Shown here: positions 28,285-33,668 of the stretch, one piece after another | Layout of the letters: the number at the start of each line of letters is the position of its first letter | Numbering within the stretch: position 1 is the stretch's first letter | Source of the DNA: Chara braunii | Lineage: Eukaryota; Streptophyta; Charophyceae; Charales; Characeae | Length of the DNA: 33,668 nucleotides | Reading direction: 5' to 3' | Assembly: GCA_003427395.1 (NCBI GenBank) | Contig: BFEA01000218.1 | Location: 683,793-717,460, forward strand | Translations under genes and position numbers: made by a program | Notes under the pieces: generated by a model | The model's database searches: none | Told to the model about the DNA's origin: nothing | What the model saw: the letters and a program-made list of their open reading frames with translations, nothing else

Positions 28285-28990
28285 ATTAGTATCTTGTGAA
28301 GGAAATGACCGTAAAGAATGCCCCAAACCCATCAAAGTATAACCTTATACAGCCTTCGACTTTATATCAATCACATTGAGTCCCATAGCAAATGGCTCGT
28401 CTATTCACATTGCCAAAGAAATATAGACCATCCCTTCATTAAGGATGGCGACCACGCAAGTTGATCAATGACTTTCCCTTTCACAGCTCAATTTGCCAAT
28501 TCTCCCTTGTACGAGACCTCCTCTCTCCTCCGACAAACTCGTCGGTACTTCGTTGCAAATCTATAAACTCACCGCGCACACATGACAACCAAGGCCCTTG
28601 GACGCATAACGGTCATCTGAGATCAATTATCCCATTACGTCGAAAATACATACATCCACGTGGTAGCATCGATATTTTTATGTTGCGGCCCTCGCGGACT
28701 CAAAATCCATGACAGAGTAGCAACGATAGTTTCCACGCACGCTCGCAGCTGAAAATCTCTCCACAAAGTATAAATATAGAAGCTTACTTAGTACACGTAT
28801 GACGCTTTTCTACGATTCGCAAGTGCCCCATCAATCCTCATATGTGCAATATCCTTACACTCTTGTCGTCGTGTAAATGTACATCCCACCCATCTTCAAG
28901 TAGTGTCAACTCCTCTCCGATCCATGTAAGTCCTCCTTCACGGGCGTCAACATCATTATTCATGCTCACATCGCGTCACTTGCTCCTCAA
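28285..28990 (-). pseudogene. minus-strand coding relic in duplication, copy 1
   Basis: Minus-strand segments stay protein-like: LTWIGEELTLLEDGWDVHLH, then lower down TCVVAILNEGMVYISLAM, a stop, IDEPFAMGLNVIDIKSKAV, a stop, GYTLMG and an end at TNE plus stop. The same segments, with mostly conservative differences, occur in copy 2. Stops and frameshifts separate them. No family is recognised. Confidence 0.42.
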
Positions 28991-29116
28991 ACCACCACTA
29001 CCCCCACTGTCATCAACTAAAAGGGATCGGTAGCACAAGTCTATGAGGGCTACTGGTAGCAAAGTGGGGGGAACTGCCAGTCGTCGCCCCAAAGAAAGAG
29101 AATACATAATTCATTC

Positions 29117-29835
29117 ATTAGCATCCCCTAAAGGATATGACCATAAAAAATATCGCGAACCCATCAAAGTATAACCTTATACAGTTGTCGACTCTATATC
29201 AGTCACATTCAGTCCCATAGCAAATGGCTCGTCTATTCGCATTCCCAAAGGAATACAGACCATCTCTTCATTACCGATGGCGACCACCCAAGTTGACCTG
29301 AGTACGAATTTCATAAACGACTCTCCCCTTCATAACTCAATTTGCCAATCCCTCTTATACGAAATATCCCCCCTCCTCCGACAAACTCGCCGGTACTGCA
29401 TTGCAAATCTATAAACTCACCCCACACACATGACAACCAAGGCCCTTGAACTCATAACGGTCATCGGAGGCCAATTATCCCCCTACGCTGAAAATACACA
29501 TATCCACACTGTAGCATCGATATTCTTCTTTTGCGGCCCTCCTGGACGCAAATCCAGATCAGAGCAGTAGCAATAGTCTCCACACACGCTCGCTCTTGAA
29601 AATCTCTCGATTAAGTAAAAATACAAAAGCCAACTTAGTACACGTATGGTGCTTTTCCACGATTCATAAGTGCCACATCAATCCTCATATATGAATATCC
29701 TTACACTCTTGTCGTCGTGTAGATGTACACCCCACCCATCTTCAAGTATTGTCAACTCCTCTTCGATTCATGTAAGTCCTCCGTCATGGCCGTCAACATC
29801 ATCATTCATGCTCACATCACATCACTTGCTCCTTA
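29117..29835 (-). pseudogene. minus-strand coding relic in duplication, copy 2
   Basis: Counterpart of copy 1: MNDDVDGHDGGLT, a stop, IEEELTILEDGWGVHLHDDK; then TWVVAIGNEEMVCIPLGMRI, DEPFAMGLNVTDIESTTV, a stop, GYTLMGSRYFLWSYPLGDAN plus E and a stop. It is less broken than copy 1 in the last part. The glycine-rich GGSGGLRSK near the right border is encoded by the inverted-repeat arm at 29834-29853. Confidence 0.42.
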
Positions 29836-30411
29836 AACCACCACTACCCCCGCTGTCATAAATTAGGGGGGACCGGCAGCACAGGTCCATGAGGGCTACC
29901 GGTATCACAGTGCGGGGGACTGGCGGAGTGGCAAAATCGAAAAATGCTTAGAACTGCCTTCGTGATTTATTTCGTTGTAAAAAATATTTTTTTGTTAATA
30001 ATATTTTTCCTTTAAGGATGACAACAAAATCTACGGACCCTCAAATTTTTTAAATTGTTGAGTGATCCTTCTGAGCACAAAAAAACACGGGGTATTTTTG
30101 TCGTTGGCCCACACGAGGTATAGTGGCAAAAATGGAAAATGTGACGAAACGACACTACATTTATTTCACAGTCTAAAGGGTTTTTTTTCATTTCTTTGAT
30201 AATTTTCTTAGAAAGATCATAACCTAATGTACATAATCTGAATGTTTCATAATTTTTCGTGAAACCTTCCGAGCGTGAAAAATCGCCAAAATCCACGCTT
30301 GAAAATTTTTGGACCGAACCCCCTTGCGCCTGCCAGTCGCCGCCCCCCTAAGAACCCGGTTCGTAAGGTCAGGAAAGAAGAATTTAGGTTGGCGGGGGTA
30401 GTGGTGGTTTA
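29834..30411. repeat. 20-bp perfect inverted repeat bounding 578 bp
   Basis: TAAACCACCACTACCCCCGC at 29834-29853 is the exact reverse complement of 30392-30411. A third copy of the arm, one base different in the C-run end, is at 28988 in the first duplicated unit. The 8-bp flanks do not match. The arm starts like the TTAA MITE ends (TAAACCACCA). It could be a transposon end pair, or chance reuse of a glycine-codon-rich string. Confidence 0.55.
29935..30290. repeat. diverged direct repeat, about 185-bp period
   Basis: GTGGCAAAAATSGAAAAT-like starts at 29936 and 30122, followed in each by an ATTTATTTC block, a T-run, AATTTTCTTAGAAAGATCA-type and TTGTTGAGTGATCCTTCTGAGC / TTCGTGAAACCTTCCGAGC blocks. 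Copies are strongly diverged. The DNA from 30412 to 31180 holds nothing I can support; it includes a C-run near 30440 and an open frame at 30887-31093 that may be an extension of the retroelement. Confidence 0.6.
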
Positions 30412-31186
30412 TGTTGTCCGTGAATAACATTGTTTGGCTCCCCCCCACAAAAAAACAAGCCACACAGTACGGAAGACATAGCAAACAATTTCACACGAGG
30501 AAGGATATCACGTACCCCCACCCCCTATCCAATTCCCTAGTCAATTACGAATCACCATTTCATACGTGAGGTAAAAGATAAAAGTTTTTGAAGGAATAAA
30601 ATTACGAAAGCCTACAGACTCTACTACCCACAATTCTCTTGTATCCCAAACGATCACTATTCTACCACACAAAGGGTAGGTGCACATTGCATTACAACCG
30701 GCTAGGGTTGTGGCGACTATCCTTAAATATTTTTTTTGCTAATCATGTCATAGATTAGCTCGTAAGAAGTCGTTCGAACAAACAAATAACACAGATTCGG
30801 AGAACCATTGTTACTCACCCTATACAATCATAGCATACGAGGGTGGGTAGAAAAATTCTTATTGACGAGAATAACTTCACCTTCGGTTGAACCTCCGAAT
30901 GCATGAGGTTGACACTTACCCGTTTTCGACGACAACTAGCGGCGAAAACTTTTGGTCATGCGGATGGAAGAAGGTTCATAAGATATTTGGCGAATGTGTG
31001 ATTAGCATAGGGAATAGTGAAACATTGCTGAAGTCTTGTAAAAACGTATTTGAAGTTGGTGGGGTCGTAGTCATTAATCACCTCAGTGTTTGAAAATCGA
31101 ATTGAGGTTTCATGAAGCAGATACTGGGAGGAATTTTAAGAATTTCGGATAAGGTTTCAGACATGTATGCATGGAGAATCAAATGA

Positions 31187-32860
31187 GCGATTCGCTTATC
31201 CAATGCTATTAGGGACTACCGAAGAAAGTCCATTCGAAAGTATTTGAGGTGTTTAGTATCTCGTGTGATCCGTGATAAGTTTGGTTTAAGTATGTTTGTT
31301 GACCTCATTGTGCGGGTTAAGTTCGATGATCGGTTACGTCTTGTAGAACTTAGGAAGGTTGTTAATGATGGGATCATGGAATGTGACTTACCAGGTTGTT
31401 TTCGGATGCGTGCATGAAAAAAAATCTTGATCGTTTGGGTTAAAAACCAATCGATCGGTGACATTTTTCACAATCAACAAACCTATGCTGCTCGTGAACT
31501 TGAAGTACTTACCTGCTGCTGTGCAGGGTTGGCCTACCCAAGTTCGGGAGGTCATGTCATTGTATTCGAGGAGTGAAAGACTTACTTAAGTCAAGGTGAG
31601 CCACATCACCGCATCTTATCGTTCTGCTGCATCGAGAGGTGGTTGAGGGTTTCACTAATTGGGCTAATATGAAAGAATTATGTATGACATTTCCTAGGGA
31701 ACAGTTGGTAGGATGGGTGATTGAAGCTGAGTCAAGGGATGATAGGCTATCATTGTCTGATGCTACCAAGGTTAAGGAGGAATTGAGTGGTTTTGTATTG
31801 ACCCCGTTGGATAGAAACCAAGGTCAGACTTTGGTTATATGCCCTTTTGTTTACCACTCTACGATGATGAGTACTTTTGTGGTAAGCATAGGATATCGTG
31901 TTATTTTATCCCTGCTATGGAAGTTCTGAGGCCAACAAAGGAAGACATGGTAAATGAGGGGTTTTGGAGCTTTGCTAAGTGAAACTCGAAAGGGAAGTTC
32001 GGGGAAGCATATATGCTTACTAAGCACAAAGATCTTACACGTTTTCGTCCCATTTGGCCTACGTTTAATGAACCAATGGTATGTACGGGTAGAGTGGTTG
32101 GGAACGCCCTAAGCCATTTACTATTCCAACTCCCTGTATATTGTCAATTCAATTTGCAGGCAGTCTCCCACCTAGCGGATCGTATTCAACAAAAAAAAGG
32201 AAGGTTAATCGATTGTCTCATGTAAATGATGTGGAGTCTACCTCATACGCCGTTAAAGAGATGTTCAGTAGACTTCCACATCATGAAATCTTGGATGTAG
32301 TTAACTGGATCGTTGAGCACTACCGAGGGAAAGGGAGGACCTACGTGAGGGTGAATACAAGAGGGAAGGGTGCTACGTTCGGTGCAACCACCGACGTTGA
32401 TCATTGGCTTAAGTTGGACCTTGAAGAAGTGGTGAAACTTATTTGTATTGAGCTATGACATACATATACGTCTGCTACAGGGGTGTTGTTGAAATATGTT
32501 ATTGGTATCCCTAAGGAAAGAGCACCAACCCTTCCTTGGCATGCATTATGTGTAAGTTTATGGAATGACAATTTTAAACAGAATTGGTAGGTACAGGAAG
32601 CAAGTGTTCTGCCTAGGGTTAATTGATGACGTCATCTTGGTTACAACATCACTGTCTGTTGAGGTTCGGGAGAAGGTGATGCGCAGATTCCAAAGCTTCT
32701 ACCCAGACAATTTGGTATTGAAGAGGAGTAACAGTGGCGATGGAGTGCTGCAATTTATGGGGTGTGAGATATGTACCGGTCAGAGGAATCCGTATTTTGA
32801 AAGTCTTTAACTCGCAAAGAATGAGGAGACGATTTGGATTGAGGAAAGACTAATAATTTA
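31187..32860 (+). pseudogene. reverse-transcriptase relic of a retroelement
   Basis: Protein-like text runs through changing frames. N-terminal region: KYLRCLVSRVIRDKFGLSMF (31205-31416) and ILIVWVKNQSIGDIFHNQQT (31424-31576). Next LTPLDRNQGQTLVICPFVYH (to about 31860), then LTKHKDLTRFRPIWPTFNEP. The RT palm follows: motif A-like AVKEMFSRLPHHEILD, motif B-like GIPKERAPTLP, catalytic motif C LGLIDDVILV with the two Asp codons at 32625-32630, then GDGVLQFMGCEI. Breaks: stops at 31184-31186 and 31414-31416, a frameshift near 31860, TGA after SFAK near 31980, a frameshift at an A-run near 32195, a stop before 32460, and another shift near 32590. The TPLD-N-x-G and RPI...N-x-P pattern recalls Penelope-like elements, but no GIY-YIG domain is visible. 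Non-functional. Confidence 0.75.
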
Positions 32861-33296
32861 AGAATGGCTAGTCGTACTCGTCATGGGGGAGCAAGCTACC
32901 AAAAAGTGTTATTATCGGTAGTCACTTACACCGGATCGAGAAAAATACGACCATCCGGTCGGGGATACCCAGACGTGTATTAAATGTGAAAAGGGAACTC
33001 TGTCTGAGGATGACGACGTGGAGGTTGTCGAAACGCGGTGTCGAAGACGCCAAACCTGATTCCTGATTCACGACAATTGTTTTTATCTTACAATCATTAA
33101 GTTGACATCTTTGTATTTGTCCAGCATCTATGACGTTGACTGCATGAGTTTACTCTACTTACCTCGTATCACATACTAGATTTTTATTATCAAACATATC
33201 TAAGATTTTATGATAACAAAATAATCTAAAGTGATCAGACAAGGTCAATCCTTGGTGTGCTAAAGTCATTTATAATGCATCTCATTGGGTTAAAAG
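32861..33296. other. no supported gene
   Basis: A possible decayed 3' tail of the retroelement (the frame near 32816-32860 still reads KNEETIWIEERLI), then AT-rich DNA without a recognisable feature. Confidence 0.5.
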
Positions 33297-33577
33297 CTAT
33301 GTAGAAAATCCGGATATCCGGCAGTCCATTTTATCCGGAATTTTCAATTCGGATGAAAATTCCGAATTAATTCCCGATATGGAAAAATCCAGCCCTGCAC
33401 AAAATATTTTGTTTTACCGAAAAAACAAAAATCAAAAAATTCTGGAAAAAAAGTATGTTGTTCACATCAACGATACAAACAACTTTTGGCTTGAGGCCAT
33501 TGTTGATATCTCAACAGATAAAAAGATAAAAATATAAAACAGAAAAAGAAAATAATATTTGGATAAAAAATTATAAA
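33297..33577 (+). mobile_element. hAT-like MITE, copy D (CCGGAT arm), right end lost
   Basis: It starts CTATGTAGAAAATCCGGATA; the first 8 bases equal the start of copy A. The left arm is dense in ATCCGG and TTCCGAATT motifs. The core (about 33410-33560) follows the same order as copies A and B: AAATATTTT, a CTGGAAAAAAAGTATGTT block, ACGATACAAACAACTTTTGG, then an A-rich tail ending AAAAAATTAT. After that point copies A and B have a right arm; here unrelated sequence follows. No target duplication can be tested. The last 90 bp of the window hold nothing further. Confidence 0.6.
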
Positions 33578-33668
33578 ACGAATCAAGCATCCCCCCTCTA
33601 AACCCCTTCATTCCCTATCTTACCCCGTTTCAACCCTTCCATGACTTATCAAACTTTTTATGAAACAG

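Larger units (their letters stand above)
28274..29932. repeat. 832-bp tandem duplication
   Basis: Copy 1 (28274 to about 29095) and copy 2 (29106 to about 29932) are homologous along their length, beginning ATAATTCATTCATTAG and ending in an ACTACCCCC / CTACTGGTA or CTACCGGTA / GGGGGAACTG-type block. Identity looks like 80-90% by eye with small indels. Matching plus-strand ORFs in each copy (28842 and 29670) are reflections of the duplicated minus-strand relic. Confidence 0.9.

Noticed and set aside
1-33668. Bacterial or phage operon reading
   Set aside because: No compact gene array, no Shine-Dalgarno-led ORFs; repeats, NUMTs and MITEs show a eukaryotic nuclear genome.

Overview
The window is nuclear DNA from a plant-like eukaryote. 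No bacterial operons, ribosome-binding sites or long intact ORFs are visible. Instead there are microsatellites, minisatellites, splice-site-like borders around short coding-like stretches, decayed transposons and two pieces of mitochondrial DNA (nad4 and atp4). atp4 beside nad4 points to the green lineage. The repeat style and the retroelement relic at the right end make me think of a charophyte alga such as Chara. That is an impression, not a result. I see no complete, intact protein-coding gene.

Left half (1-14.4 kb, richer in G+C): microsatellites and at least ten tandem-repeat arrays, with the densest block at 2.9-7.5 kb (a 291-bp tRNA-derived duplication, a 116-bp higher-order array, a 33-bp G-quadruplex pair, 139/108-bp, 72-bp, 62-bp, 280-bp and 96-bp repeats). 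Between them lie coding-like stretches that may be exons of unknown genes, mostly on the minus strand (1.4-1.6, 6.85-8.0, 10.0-11.65 and 12.5-12.85 kb), plus a plus-strand pair at 9.0-9.5 kb. Two MITE families occur: a roughly 150-bp family bounded by TTAA, and a roughly 330-360-bp hAT-like family with 8-bp target-site duplications.

Centre (14.0-15.7 kb): a 335-bp assembly gap surrounded by palindromes, TG and AATC microsatellites and a small GC island, all bracketed by two 110-bp direct repeats.

Right half (15.7-33.7 kb, AT-rich): mostly decayed sequence. It carries mitochondrial fragments (nad4 C-terminal half and atp4 at 17.7-18.3 kb; nad4 middle part at 24.3 kb), a tRNA-like relic at 25.5 kb, a TTAA MITE directly abutting a hAT-like MITE (27.4-27.9 kb), an 830-bp tandem duplication that keeps a minus-strand coding relic (28.3-29.9 kb), and a reverse-transcriptase pseudogene (31.2-32.9 kb) with several frameshifts.

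The most unusual signal is the hAT-like MITE family. Four loci share one AT-rich core, yet each has terminal arms built from a different short repeated motif, and at one locus an arm has been amplified into a local tandem array.
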